Below, in pieces: positions 1-8,479 of a DNA stretch of 64,000 bases. The notes beneath the pieces were generated by a model that saw only the letters and a list, made by a program, of their open reading frames with translations, made no database searches and was not told the origin of the DNA. Location of the stretch: NCBI RefSeq assembly GCF_000424625.1, contig NZ_AUKG01000002.1:124001-188000 (forward strand). Reading direction: 5' to 3'. This DNA comes from Conexibacter woesei Iso977N (lineage in GTDB: Bacteria; Actinomycetota; Thermoleophilia; Solirubrobacterales; Solirubrobacteraceae). A program made the translations under genes and the position numbers. Within the stretch, counting starts at the first letter, position 1. Each line of letters starts with the position of its first letter.

Positions 1-412
1 CCCGCGCGGCCGCCTCGCGGCTCCTGGCGCCCGCCAGCCGCAGCGGCAGCGCGACGTTCTCGCGGCACGACAGCTCGGGCACCAGGCGCCCGAACTGGAA
101 GATCAGGCCGAACTCGCTGCGCCGCAGCGCCGAGCGGCGCGCGTCACCCAGCGTCCCGATCGCCTGCCCGTCGTACTGCACGTCGCCCACGTCCGGCCGG
201 ATGATCCCGGCGGCGCAGTGCAACAACGTGGACTTGCCCGAGCCCGACGAGCCCATCACCGCGACGACCTCGCCGGGAGCGATGTCCAGCGACGCCCCGT
301 CGAGCGCGGTCGTCGCGCCGTACTGCTTGCGCAGGTCCCGGCAGGAGAGCAGCGCGTCGCGCGTGCCGATCGCCGGCGCCGCCGCCTCGGGGTACTCAGC
401 GGCGCGCTTCAT
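1..412 (-). CDS. ABC transporter ATP-binding protein (5' part only, runs off the window)
   Basis: Only the N-terminal 137 residues lie in the window. The ATP-binding fold is clear: Walker A GSSGSGKST at residues 54-62 and a Q-loop glutamine near residue 106 (IFQFGRL). The spacing and the flanking sequence resemble the MacB/LolD/FtsE class, which powers FtsX-type permeases; the permease would be beyond the left edge. The ATG overlaps the stop codon of the upstream PadR gene as ATGA (409-412), so the two are translationally coupled. By family, PadR-ABC operons often encode drug, lantibiotic or lipid exporters induced by their substrate. The substrate cannot be told from this fragment. Confidence 0.9.
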   Translation of the reverse strand, partial: MKRAAEYPEAAAPAIGTRDALLSCRDLRKQYGATTALDGASLDIAPGEVVAVMGSSGSGKSTLLHCAAGIIRPDVGDVQYDGQAIGTLGDARRSALRRSEFGLIFQFGRLVPELSCRENVALPLRLAGARSREAAAR

Positions 413-933
413 GCCGCCACCTCCCCGGCCAGCCCGTCCAGGCGCGCGGCGGTCAGCTCCAGCCAGCGCAGGTCGGCCTCCAGGTGGAACAGCGCGTGGT
501 CGCAGATCAGCTGGTCGGCGAGGTCGCCGGTCGCCTTGCGCGCGGTGAGCGACCGCATCAGCTTGAGGTGCTCGGTGCGCTGCAGGTCGAGCACGTCCTG
601 CGCCGAGCGGCCCGTGCGCAGCGCGAGCACGACTTTGGCGTACAACGCGCTCTGCAGGTAGACGTCCGGCTTCTCGGGCTCCGCCAGCCAGGCCTCGATG
701 TCGGCGACGCCCGCCTCCGTGATCGCGTAGCGCTTGCGCTCCGGACCGCCGCCCGGCTCGATCCCGTCGACCTCGACGAAGCCGTTCTTCAGCAGCCGCG
801 AGAGCGTCGAGTAGACCTGGCCGTAGGCGACCGGCCGGTCCTGCCCGAAGCGCTCGTCGTACTCGCGCTTGAGGTCGTAGCCGTGGGAGGGACCCGCCTC
901 GAGCAGGCCCAGGAGCGTCTTGCCGATGGACAT
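409..933 (-). CDS. PadR family transcriptional regulator
   Basis: A 174-residue protein with the PadR winged helix at residues 1-80 (start MSIGKTLLGLLEAGPSHGYD, then a QVYSTLSRLLKNGFVE recognition region) and a helical C-terminal dimerisation domain. The wing carries a Gly/Arg/Lys-rich turn followed by RYAITEAG, typical of the family. It precedes and overlaps the ABC ATPase gene, so it is probably the local repressor of that transporter. A palindrome 20 nt upstream of its start is the likely autoregulatory operator. The ligand is unknown. Confidence 0.93.
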   Translation of the reverse strand: MSIGKTLLGLLEAGPSHGYDLKREYDERFGQDRPVAYGQVYSTLSRLLKNGFVEVDGIEPGGGPERKRYAITEAGVADIEAWLAEPEKPDVYLQSALYAKVVLALRTGRSAQDVLDLQRTEHLKLMRSLTARKATGDLADQLICDHALFHLEADLRWLELTAARLDGLAGEVAA

Positions 934-943
934 GCGACGGCAC

Positions 944-964
944 TATATACGCTGTGTATACACA
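944..964. promoter_or_regulatory. Probable PadR operator
   Basis: A perfect 12-bp palindrome TGTGTATACACA occupies 953-964. It overlaps a second, imperfect dyad, TATATAC-gct-GTGTATA (944-960). It is AT-rich in a region otherwise above 70% GC and lies just upstream of the padR start at 933. PadR proteins commonly bind dyads containing TGTA/TACA half-sites, so autorepression is the simplest reading. The assignment is inferred from position and symmetry. Confidence 0.6.
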
Positions 965-1028
965 CGTAGTAGACACGGTCGCGACGAGGCGCGAACGGCG
1001 CCGTGGCGCCGCCCTAGTTGTCGTAGGA

Positions 1029-1499
1029 CTACACGACCGGCGCGGCCGGCACGCCGGCCAGCGCCTCGGTGAGCTCGTCGACCGACACGTAGTCCAACCC
1101 GAGCGCGTGGATCTTGCACCACGCGACCGTGCCGTTGGCGTCGATGATGAACGTCGCGCGCTGGGTGCCGAGCACGGGGCGGGTCACCCCGTACAACTTG
1201 GCGACCGCCTTGTCCGGGTCCGCCAGCAGCGGCACCGTCAGGCCGTGGTGATCGATGAAGTCGCGGTGCGACTCGACGTCCTGGCCGGACACCCCGACGA
1301 CCATCGCGTCCAACGAGGACATGTCGTCCGCCCGGTCCCGGTAGGAGCAGAACTGCTTCGTGCAGACCGGCGTCTCGTCGCCCGGGTAGAACAGCAGCAC
1401 GACGCGCTCGCCGCGGTGCTCGCTGAGGTGGAACCGGCCGTCGGTGCCCTCCAGCTCGAAGTCCGGTGCCTGATCGCCGACGCGTGGTCCCTTGGCCAT
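1029..1499 (-). CDS. bcp: Peroxiredoxin, Bcp/PrxQ type
   Basis: A 156-residue thioredoxin-fold peroxidase that would reduce hydroperoxides in the cytoplasm using thioredoxin. The peroxidatic cysteine sits in TPVCTKQFC, with C46 as the peroxidatic and C51 as the resolving cysteine five residues on, which is the atypical 2-Cys Bcp/PrxQ pattern. The reading frame stays open far upstream, but homology begins at MAKGPRVGDQAPDF, so the ATG at 1499 is chosen. The gene is divergent from the M20 peptidase, with only about 20 nt between the two starts. Confidence 0.93.
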   Translation of the reverse strand: MAKGPRVGDQAPDFELEGTDGRFHLSEHRGERVVLLFYPGDETPVCTKQFCSYRDRADDMSSLDAMVVGVSGQDVESHRDFIDHHGLTVPLLADPDKAVAKLYGVTRPVLGTQRATFIIDANGTVAWCKIHALGLDYVSVDELTEALAGVPAAPVV

Positions 1500-1521
1500 G
1501 ACGTGCAACTGTACCCAGGCC

Positions 1522-2664
1522 GTGGACCCATGGATCTCCGAAAGTTCAGTCTCGATCGCCGACCGCGCGCTCGCCCAGATCGAAGCGCTGGTGGGCGTCT
1601 CGACCCCGTCGGGCGACGTCAAGGGCGCGCAGGAGGCGCAGGCGATCGTCGCCAGCCTCCTCCCGGACGGCGCGCAGGTGGAGCACCTGCCGTGCTCCAG
1701 TCCCGACCACGCGCCGGACTTCTGCGCGCGGATCACCGGGACCGGCACGCGCCGCATCCTCCTGCTCGGCCACCTCGACACCGTCGTCGCCCACGACGCG
1801 CACCGACCCCTACAACCTGATCCAGACAACGCCGACGTCATGTACGGGTCGGGCACCGTCGACATGAAGGGCGGCGACGTCCTCGCCCTCGGCGTCCTCA
1901 CCGCGCTGGCCAGGCGCCCCGAGCTCCACGCCGAGGTCGCGCTCCTGCTCGTGGTCGACGAGGAGTGGCGCGTCGGCCCGTTCACCCACGTCGAGCGCTT
2001 CGCCCACTTCGACGCCTGCCTCTGCTTCGAGGCCGGCGAGCTGGACCCCGACCGCAACGACGCGATCATCGTCAAGCGCAAGGCGGCCGGCACGGTCGAG
2101 GTCCTGGCCCACGGCCGCAGCTCGCACTCCGGCGCCGCGCCCGACGCCGGGATCAACGCGCTGCTCGCGCTCGCCACCGCGGCGCAGAAGATCGCGGCCG
2201 AGCACGACCCCCACGGCCCGGACCATCTCACGGCCGTCCCGACCGTCATCCGCGCCGGCGACGCCTTCAACGTCGTCCCGGGCGAGGGGCGCCTGATCGC
2301 CGACACGCGCGCGGACAGCCTCGACGCCTTCGCGCGCGTCATCGACGCGGTCCCGGAGGAGCTCCCGAGCGGCGCCAGGCTCACCACCCGCCTGCAGCGC
2401 GAGTGGCCCGGGATGGACTCCCGCGCGACCACCGCGGACCTCCTCGAACAGGCGTCCACGCTGCTCGGGCGTCCGGTCATCGGCGCCCAGCGGGGCGGCG
2501 CGAGCGACGCCTCGCACTTCGCCTCGGCGATCCCCCTGACCGTCGACGGCCTCGGCCCCCGGGGCGGCGCGGCCCACAACCCCGGGGAGTTCGTCCGGGT
2601 CTCGAGCCTCAAGAGCCGGGCCGAGGTCGCCCTCGCGGTGGCCCTGGCGGCGCTTCACGGATAA
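1522..2664 (+). CDS. M20 family metallopeptidase (carboxypeptidase G2/ArgE-like)
   Basis: A zinc-dependent hydrolase of the M20 clan, about 380 residues. The metal site is visible as GHLDTV (H84 and D86 counted from this start), GTVDMKGG (D114) and VVDEEW (E147 general base, E148 ligand). A dimerisation domain follows (about residues 180-290). The substrate is probably an N-acylated or peptidic compound, but the sequence does not settle which. An ATG at 1492 is in frame but overlaps the divergent peroxiredoxin start, so the GTG at 1522 is preferred. Either start leaves almost no room for conventional divergent promoters plus leaders. Confidence 0.88.
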   Translation: MDPWISESSVSIADRALAQIEALVGVSTPSGDVKGAQEAQAIVASLLPDGAQVEHLPCSSPDHAPDFCARITGTGTRRILLLGHLDTVVAHDAHRPLQPDPDNADVMYGSGTVDMKGGDVLALGVLTALARRPELHAEVALLLVVDEEWRVGPFTHVERFAHFDACLCFEAGELDPDRNDAIIVKRKAAGTVEVLAHGRSSHSGAAPDAGINALLALATAAQKIAAEHDPHGPDHLTAVPTVIRAGDAFNVVPGEGRLIADTRADSLDAFARVIDAVPEELPSGARLTTRLQREWPGMDSRATTADLLEQASTLLGRPVIGAQRGGASDASHFASAIPLTVDGLGPRGGAAHNPGEFVRVSSLKSRAEVALAVALAALHG

Positions 2665-2744
2665 CGGCCGGCTGAACGCGCGATCAGCGGGTGGTAAGCG
2701 TCCGGACGTCGTTATGACGACATCCCGCCGCCCCATTCGCTACG

Positions 2745-2923
2745 CTCCCGCGGTCGTTGAACCAAGCCGAATCCCTGGGGAACTTCTCCAGGGAGCGGGG
2801 GACCCACTGGCCTGAGCGCGTGCGTTCAGGCCCGGGGCGAATCATCGCGAAACGCCGCGAAGTAGCGCCGCTCTATTGGCGCGAGCCCGACAGCTAACCC
2901 CGTAGGCGCCACTAATAGAGGGG
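2745..2923 (+). promoter_or_regulatory. ydaO/yuaA-type cyclic di-AMP riboswitch
   Basis: The 268-nt leader before the NlpC/P60 gene carries the hallmark conserved blocks of the ydaO aptamer. There is a 5' GAACCAAGCCGAATCC block (from 2759), a GGGGGACCCA block near 2797, and the diagnostic 3' segment GAGCCCGACAGCTAACCCCG followed by TAGGC (2883-2907). Paired segments close between them, including GGCGC...GCGCC around 2878-2910. A ribosome-binding sequence AGAGGGG (2917-2923) follows, 9 nt before the TTG start. In actinobacteria this riboswitch class is known to turn off wall-hydrolase genes when c-di-AMP is high. Its position here fits exactly. Confidence 0.9.
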
Positions 2924-2932
2924 TACTTCCCG

Positions 2933-4147
2933 TTGTCGTCGTCGCCGTTCCGCTCGTCCGTAGTAGGTGCAGTCCTATCTGCGGTCGCCGTGTTGTCCTT
3001 CCCGGTCGTCGCGGCCGCTGACACATCGGCTTCGAGCACCGCCGCCCCCGCGATGTCGACCGCCGCCCCCGGCACGACCGCCGCGCCGACGACCACGGCC
3101 ACCCCGAGCGCGAGCACGACGAGTACGTCGACCGCCTCGTCGACCGCCGTCACCGCGACCGCCGCGGCGGCCCGCAAGCTCGGCACCAAGCCGCTGCGCT
3201 CCGGCGACCACGGCGCGCGCGTCAAGGCGCTGCAGACGCTGCTCAGCTCCGCCGGCTTCAAGACGTCGACCGACGGCCAGTACGGCCGCGGCACCGTCAC
3301 CGTCGTCCGCAAGTTCCAGCGCGCGGCCAACCTCCGCGCCTCCGGCGTCGCCGACGCCAAGACGCTCACCGCGCTCAAGAGCGCGACGGACGGCTCGGCG
3401 AGCTCCAACTCCTCCGGCGGCTTCGACGTCCGCGCGACCGGCGGCTCTCAGCACCTCGGCGATCGCATCCCGCTCAAGAAGGGCATGAGCGGCCACGACG
3501 TCCGGATCCTCCAGGACTTCCTCCAGCGCGCCGGCTTCGACACGTCGATCGACGGCGAGTACGGCGCCGGGACCGTCAAGTCGGTCAAGCAGTTCGAGAC
3601 CGACCAGCAGGAGACGGTCGACGGCGTCATCGACGCCAACGACATCGACCTGCTGCGCTCGCTGGTCGCGGGCGACGCGACGACGCAGGCGACCGGCTCG
3701 ACCACGCCGAACCCCGCGCAGACCACGCCGGGCGCCAAGGCGACCGTCGGCTCCGACGGCCTCGCGGTCGCGCCCGCCGACGCGCCGGACGTCGTCAAGC
3801 AGATCATCGCCGCGGGCAACGAGATCGCCAAGACGCCGTACCACTACGGCGGCGGCCACGGCAAGTGGCAGGACAGCGGCTACGACTGCTCCGGCTCGGT
3901 CTCCTACGCGCTGCACGGCGCGGGCCTGCTCGACAGGCCGCTGACCTCGGGCGACTTCGCGTCCTGGGACGGCGCGCAGAGCGGCCCGGGCCAGTGGGTG
4001 ACGATCTACGGCAACGCCGGCCACGTGTACATGGTCGTCGCGGGCCTGCGCTTCGACACGTCCGGCCGTTCCGCCGCCGGAACGCGCTGGCAGACGGCGT
4101 CGCGCTCGTCGTCGGGGTACACGGTCGTGCACCCGACCGGGCTCTAG
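2933..4147 (+). CDS. Secreted NlpC/P60 peptidoglycan hydrolase with two peptidoglycan-binding domains
   Basis: A 404-residue exported wall hydrolase. Residues 1-29 are a signal peptide, followed by an Ala/Ser/Thr-rich linker to about 80. Two peptidoglycan-binding-1 repeats follow (about 85-150 and 178-243, each with a TDGQYG/IDGEYG turn), then a second linker. The C-terminal NlpC/P60 domain (about 285-404) has catalytic C319 in YDCSGS and H364 in AGHVYMVV. Proteins of this kind cleave stem peptides during growth or spore/dormancy exit. The start is TTG at 2933, supported by the AGAGGGG sequence 9 nt upstream. Expression is probably gated by the c-di-AMP riboswitch. Confidence 0.93.
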   Translation: MSSSPFRSSVVGAVLSAVAVLSFPVVAAADTSASSTAAPAMSTAAPGTTAAPTTTATPSASTTSTSTASSTAVTATAAAARKLGTKPLRSGDHGARVKALQTLLSSAGFKTSTDGQYGRGTVTVVRKFQRAANLRASGVADAKTLTALKSATDGSASSNSSGGFDVRATGGSQHLGDRIPLKKGMSGHDVRILQDFLQRAGFDTSIDGEYGAGTVKSVKQFETDQQETVDGVIDANDIDLLRSLVAGDATTQATGSTTPNPAQTTPGAKATVGSDGLAVAPADAPDVVKQIIAAGNEIAKTPYHYGGGHGKWQDSGYDCSGSVSYALHGAGLLDRPLTSGDFASWDGAQSGPGQWVTIYGNAGHVYMVVAGLRFDTSGRSAAGTRWQTASRSSSGYTVVHPTGL

Positions 4148-4182
4148 TTGTAGGACTTCTCCGCAGGGGTGCGAGGGCAGTG

Positions 4183-4221
4183 CGAAGGCGGCGGGAGCCC
4201 GGGAGGCGCCCGCCGCCTTCG
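4183..4221 (+). terminator. Intrinsic terminator-like hairpin after the NlpC/P60 gene
   Basis: A perfect 13-bp stem (CGAAGGCGGCGGG at 4183-4195 with its complement at 4209-4221) encloses a 13-nt loop, 35 nt past the stop codon. There is no long T-tract, only TGTTCC, as is usual in high-GC actinobacteria. Confidence 0.75.
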
Positions 4222-4256
4222 TGTTCCTGCAGTCGGGGTGATACAACCTCGCCTCC

Positions 4257-4976
4257 GTGAGCCCCACTGCCGATCCCGCCCGTCCGCACCCGCCCTCGAC
4301 ACCGGACGAGGAGCTGCTCGGCACCAAACGCCGTTCGGTGATCGCGACCCGCACCGAGCAGCAGCGGATCGAGCGGATCGACCGCGACCTGGAGGCCGGC
4401 TTCGAGGCGCTGCGCGACCTCGGCCCGGCCGTGACGTTCTTCGGCTCGGCGCGCGTCGACCCCGACCACCAGTACTACGGGCTGGGGCGCGAGACCGCGC
4501 GGCGCGTGGGCCAGGAGGGGTTCGCGATCATCACCGGCGGCGGGCCGGGGCTGATGGAGGCCGCCAACCGCGGCGCGCGCGACGCGGGGGTGACGAGCGT
4601 CGGCCTGAACATCCAGCTGCCGTTCGAGCAGGCGCCGAACCCGTACCAGGACATCGCGCTGACCTGCGCGTTCTTCTTCACGCGCAAGATGATGTTCGTG
4701 CGCTACGCCACGGCGTTCGTGGTCCTGCCGGGCGGGTTCGGGACGCTGGACGAGCTGTTCGAGGCGCTCGTGCTGGAGCAGACCGGAAAGATCCGCGACT
4801 TCCCGATCGTGCTCGTCGGCGAGTCCTACTGGGGCGGGCTCCTGGACTGGATCCGCGAGCGGCTGCTGGACGAGGGCATGATCGCCGAGCGCGACGCCAG
4901 GCTGCTGATGGTCACCGACGACCCGGAGGAAGTGGCGCGCGCGGTCTGCCGCGCGCGCGACGTGCAGGAGGCGTAG
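4257..4976 (+). CDS. LOG family protein (TIGR00730; nucleotide 5'-monophosphate phosphoribohydrolase-like)
   Basis: A 239-residue Rossmann-like protein with both LOG signatures: GGGPGLMEAANRG at residues 94-106 and PGGFGTLDE at 158-166. The family cleaves the N-glycosidic bond of cytokinin or purine nucleoside monophosphates; many bacterial members are annotated only as putative lysine decarboxylases, an outdated label. The N-terminal 35 residues are a polar, probably disordered extension. The start is GTG at 4257. TACAAC (4242-4247), a -10-like hexamer, ends 9 nt before it, so the message may be leaderless or nearly so. It stands alone, with no partner gene to refine its substrate. Confidence 0.88.
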   Translation: MSPTADPARPHPPSTPDEELLGTKRRSVIATRTEQQRIERIDRDLEAGFEALRDLGPAVTFFGSARVDPDHQYYGLGRETARRVGQEGFAIITGGGPGLMEAANRGARDAGVTSVGLNIQLPFEQAPNPYQDIALTCAFFFTRKMMFVRYATAFVVLPGGFGTLDELFEALVLEQTGKIRDFPIVLVGESYWGGLLDWIRERLLDEGMIAERDARLLMVTDDPEEVARAVCRARDVQEA

Positions 4977-5015
4977 CGGGGAGGCGTCGCGGCGCGGGTG
5001 GCGAACGGGGGAGAG

Positions 5016-7352
5016 ATGCGCTGCGTTCTTCTCGCCGCTGCCTTGCTGTGCGCCCTGCCGGCGAGCGCGAGCGCACGTGTCGCGCTGCTCGCCGGTGGCG
5101 GGAGCGACGTCACGATCCTGGATGTCGGCTCGGGGTCGGTGCTGCGGAGGGTGGTGCTTCCCGGACCGTCGACCGCGGTGGCGATCGCGCGCGACGGGCG
5201 CGTGGGCTGGGCGGCGGGCGGTGGGCAGGTGCTGGCGCTCGACCTCCGGGCGCCGTCGGTGATCGCGCCGGCCGTGGCGCCCGCGCCGGGCGGCGGGCTG
5301 GCGGCGACGACGACGCTGCCGCCGGAGCCGCTCGCGCTTGCGTCCGCGACCGTCGGCCCGAGGGCGCTGGGCGCGCCGGTCGTGGCGCTGGCGGTCTCGC
5401 CGGGCGGCGGGACGCTCTACGCCGCGGCAGGGACCAAGATGTACGCCTTGGATGCCCGGACGCTCGCTCCGGTCGGCAGCGCCGAGCTGCACGGCACCGC
5501 GCTGGACCTCGCGGTCGCGCCGGGCGGGACGCAGGGCGCCGCGACGCTGCGCGGCGGGCGCGTCGCGGTCCTCGACCTGGACGGCCCGCGGCTGCTGCGG
5601 CGCGTGAGGGTCAAGGGTGCGAGCGGCGTCGCGTTCGCGGGTGGGCGGGCGTGGATCTCGACGACGCGCGGGCGGCTCCGGACGCTTCCGCGCGGGGCGA
5701 GGAAGGCGACCAAGGGCATCAAGGTGCCCAAGGCGCTGTCGGGCCGGATCGCGGTCGCGCCGGATGGCCTACATCTTGCTGTCGGTCCGGGCGTCGGTGG
5801 TGCGAAGGGCGCGATCGTCGACCTGGCGCCGCAGGCGGTGCACGTGTTCCGGACCGCGGCCGGCCCGGCCGCGCCGGCCTACGCGCCCGACGGGCAGCGC
5901 GCGTACCTGGCGGGCGGCGCGGCGGTCTCGCTGGTCTCGGCGTTCGGCCACGCGCGGACCGGGATGCTCCCGCTGGCGGCGACGTCGATGGCGGTCCAGC
6001 CGGGGCTCGCGCTCGCGCTCGGCACCGACGGCCCGGACACGGTGATCGGGACGCGCTCCCAGGACCTTCTTGAAGGCCTTGGTGGCGACGATCGCCTCGA
6101 CGGCGGGCGCGAGAACGACATCCTGCACGGCGGCGACGGCAACGACGTCCTCGACGGCGGGCCCTACGACGACCGGCTCGACGGCGGCGCGGGCGACGAC
6201 AGGTTGAACGGGTCGTCCGGGAACGACGCGATCGACGGCGGCGACGGGGCCGACACCGCGACGGGCGGGACCGGCAACGACCGCATCCACGGCGGCGCCG
6301 GAGACGATCGGTTGGATGGCGGCGCGGGCGACGACCGCATCTACGGCGAGGAGGGCAACGACCTCATCGACGGCGGCGCGTTCGGCAACGATGCGCGGCT
6401 GATCGGCGGGCCTGGCGACGACACGGTCCACGGCGGGCGCGGCAGCGACCACATCATCGAGGGCAACCAGGGCAACGACAAGCTCTACGGCGAGTCGGGG
6501 ACCGAGCACATCCTCGGCGGCGACGGCGACGACCTGATCGACGGCGGGTCCGCGCGCGACCTGCTGGAGGGCAACAACGGGTCGGACACGATCGCGGGGT
6601 CCGACGGCGACGACCTCGTCGAGGGCGGTGCGGGTGCGGACCTGCTCGACGGCGGTGACGGCGCCGACGAGATGTACGGCGACGGCGGGGCGGACACGAT
6701 CACCGGCGGGCCGGGCGCCGACGTGATCGAGGCCGGCGATGGCGACGACACGATCCGGGTGGCCGACGACAGCGGTGACTCCGTGGATTGCGGCGACGGC
6801 AACGACACCGTGTACGTGGAGAACACCGCGCCCACGCGCGATCGGTTGGTCGGCTGCGAGTCGGTCGTCCCGATCCCGCCCGAGCAGGCAACGACGACAA
6901 CAACGACGTCGCTGATCAGAGGCACCACCGGCAACGACGTGCTGCACGGGACGCCGGGCCCGGACTCGCTGTTCGGCAAGCAGGGCAAGGACAAGCTCTT
7001 CGGTGGCGGGGGCGACGACTACGTCGACGGTGAGTGGGGCGACGACGAGCTGCATGGTGGTCCCGGCGACGACACGATCGCCGGCCGCTCCGGCGACGAC
7101 AACATCTGGGGCGACGCCGGCGACGACCAGATCACCGGCGACCGCGGCGCCGACCACATCTCCGGCGGCGCCGGCAACGACACCCTCTTCGGCAACCTCG
7201 GCCCGGACACCATCTCCGGCGGCTCCGGCGACGACCGCATCAACACCGTCCGCGGCGAGACCGACACCATCCACTGCGGCTCCGGCCACGACACCGTCCC
7301 AGCCGACCCCACCGACCACATCGCCTCCGACTGCGAAGACATCCGCCGCTAA
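5016..7352 (+). CDS. Secreted beta-propeller protein with RTX (hemolysin-type) calcium-binding repeats
   Basis: A 778-residue exported protein. An ATG at 5016 follows GGGGGAGAG and begins a clean signal peptide ([20 protein letters not shown]); an in-frame GTG at 4998 would only lengthen it. Residues about 25-340 look like a beta-propeller of irregular WD/NHL-like blades. From about residue 345 the protein is built of GGxGxDxLx nonapeptides that form calcium-loaded beta-rolls on secretion. The RTX tract is in two blocks, separated near residues 590-635 by a Cys-containing stretch and a Thr-rich linker. No protease, lipase or type I secretion gene is nearby. The role is probably surface or matrix binding, but this is unproven. 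Confidence 0.85.
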   Translation: MRCVLLAAALLCALPASASARVALLAGGGSDVTILDVGSGSVLRRVVLPGPSTAVAIARDGRVGWAAGGGQVLALDLRAPSVIAPAVAPAPGGGLAATTTLPPEPLALASATVGPRALGAPVVALAVSPGGGTLYAAAGTKMYALDARTLAPVGSAELHGTALDLAVAPGGTQGAATLRGGRVAVLDLDGPRLLRRVRVKGASGVAFAGGRAWISTTRGRLRTLPRGARKATKGIKVPKALSGRIAVAPDGLHLAVGPGVGGAKGAIVDLAPQAVHVFRTAAGPAAPAYAPDGQRAYLAGGAAVSLVSAFGHARTGMLPLAATSMAVQPGLALALGTDGPDTVIGTRSQDLLEGLGGDDRLDGGRENDILHGGDGNDVLDGGPYDDRLDGGAGDDRLNGSSGNDAIDGGDGADTATGGTGNDRIHGGAGDDRLDGGAGDDRIYGEEGNDLIDGGAFGNDARLIGGPGDDTVHGGRGSDHIIEGNQGNDKLYGESGTEHILGGDGDDLIDGGSARDLLEGNNGSDTIAGSDGDDLVEGGAGADLLDGGDGADEMYGDGGADTITGGPGADVIEAGDGDDTIRVADDSGDSVDCGDGNDTVYVENTAPTRDRLVGCESVVPIPPEQATTTTTTSLIRGTTGNDVLHGTPGPDSLFGKQGKDKLFGGGGDDYVDGEWGDDELHGGPGDDTIAGRSGDDNIWGDAGDDQITGDRGADHISGGAGNDTLFGNLGPDTISGGSGDDRINTVRGETDTIHCGSGHDTVPADPTDHIASDCEDIRR

Positions 7353-7836
7353 CCGCGGCGCCCTCTCGCTCTACACGGCCCTCATCGCCGCGGCACCGCC
7401 AACGCTCGCGACCGCGGCCGTCGCTCCTGGCATCGCATCCGGAAGGGCAACCATCCTCCTCCTCGCGGCGCCATCACTGTCGGCGGTCTTTGCCGTCACC
7501 CGTCGCAGCAGCGCACTTCCCGCTCCACACGGTCCTCGTCGCCATGTCTCCACCACCGCTTGCGTCCGCGGCGGTCGCCGTGGCGCCGCGTCTGGCATGG
7601 CTACTAACCCTCCTCCTCGCGGCACCGCCACGGCCGGTGTCCTTTGCCGTCACCCGTCGCAGCAGCGCACTTCCCGCTCCACACGGTCCTCGTCGCCATG
7701 TCTCCACCACCGCTTGCGTCCGCGGCGGTCGCCGTGGCGCTGCTTCCGGCATGGCAACCAATCCTCCTCCTCGCGGCGCCGCCACTGCCTGCGGTCCTTG
7801 CCGCCATCCGCCGCAACACCGCGCCGTCGCTGCGTC
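7350..7836. repeat. 154-bp tandem repeat filling the convergent intergenic region
   Basis: Copies of a 154-bp unit start at 7488, 7642 and 7796 (unit beginning CTTTGCCG or CCTTGCCG). The first 98 nt of the 7488 and 7642 copies are essentially identical. The 7796 copy is cut short, and a diverged copy covers about 7340-7487, beginning at the stop codon of the RTX gene (TAACCGCGG at 7350). Because 154 is not a multiple of three, the open frames seen here change from copy to copy, so I do not call a gene. The same element type recurs at 25150-25460 and 33237-33402. Confidence 0.85.
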
Positions 7837-8292
7837 TCAGCTGCCCGCCCGCTCCGTCGACTGGTGCGCGATCTGGCGGACCTCTGGGCCGACACGGTCG
7901 ATGATCGCTCGGAGGTCGCGGCGTGCCGCCTCGTCGAGGGATACCGGGACGGGGTAGCCGCCGTCGGACGCCGGCACGGTCAGGGCGCCGCAGATGCTCA
8001 GGAGGTTCCCGACCTGGTCGACCAGCGGTGCGTCGTCGCGCTCGGGGACCAGGAGGTAGAGGTGCTCGACGGCGCCGCGGACGCGGCCTTCGTCCGCCAG
8101 CTCGATCACGCCGGCCGACGACAACGTCCGGACGTGGTACGCCACCGACCCCAGCGTCCCGCCGGTGATCCGGCTGATCTGCGTCGGGCTGATCGGCTTG
8201 CCGTAGCTGCGCATCACATCGACGATCTGGTCGCGCACTGGGTGCGGTCGCAGGGTCGCCAATCGCTTCTGCTTCTCACGCTTCGTGGCCAT
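7837..8292 (-). CDS. Winged-helix (ArsR-like) transcriptional regulator
   Basis: A 151-residue protein whose residues 15-80 form a winged helix: HPVRDQIVDVM, then KPISPTQISRITGGTLGSVAYHVRTL as helices 2-3, then the wing. The basic start MATKREKQKR is chosen at ATG 8292, because the upstream open frame has no homology character. The C-terminal half (about 90-151) is a helical segment with no visible metal or ligand motif. Many actinobacterial proteins of this form act as stand-alone regulators. It is separated from the DUF2600 gene by 241 nt with a structured hairpin, so it is probably its own transcription unit. Confidence 0.82.
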   Translation of the reverse strand: MATKREKQKRLATLRPHPVRDQIVDVMRSYGKPISPTQISRITGGTLGSVAYHVRTLSSAGVIELADEGRVRGAVEHLYLLVPERDDAPLVDQVGNLLSICGALTVPASDGGYPVPVSLDEAARRDLRAIIDRVGPEVRQIAHQSTERAGS

Positions 8293-8479
8293 CAAGTTGA
8301 ACCCGGAGTAGTTGGTGTGGTCGGCGGCTGGGTGTGGGCAAGCCACGCGGAAGAAGGGCCCGCCCACACCGTCGCCGCTCGTCGCGCGAGCGCGACAAGT
8401 GCATGAAGTCGCTCGAACGTGTCGGGACGGTGCGGAACCTAGAGCGCGCCGCGTTGCTCCGGTAGTCGCCACGGCAGTA

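Noticed and set aside
1020-1500. Possible thiol-stress island with the PadR gene
   Set aside because: The peroxiredoxin and padR run in the same direction but are separated by the palindrome region and the ends do not overlap. There is no evidence of a functional link.
1499-2612. Long N-terminal extension of the peroxiredoxin on the minus strand (up to 527 residues)
   Set aside because: It is antisense to the M20 peptidase gene, lacks domain character, and the peroxiredoxin family starts at MAKGPRVGDQ.
7371-7819. Overlapping minus-strand open frames with repeated peptide segments (GGGLVAMP, RRVTAK, GAARRR)
   Set aside because: They fall in a 154-bp tandem repeat. Because 154 is not a multiple of three, the frame changes from copy to copy, and the copies are equally conserved in all frames. 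This is a repeat, not a repeat protein.
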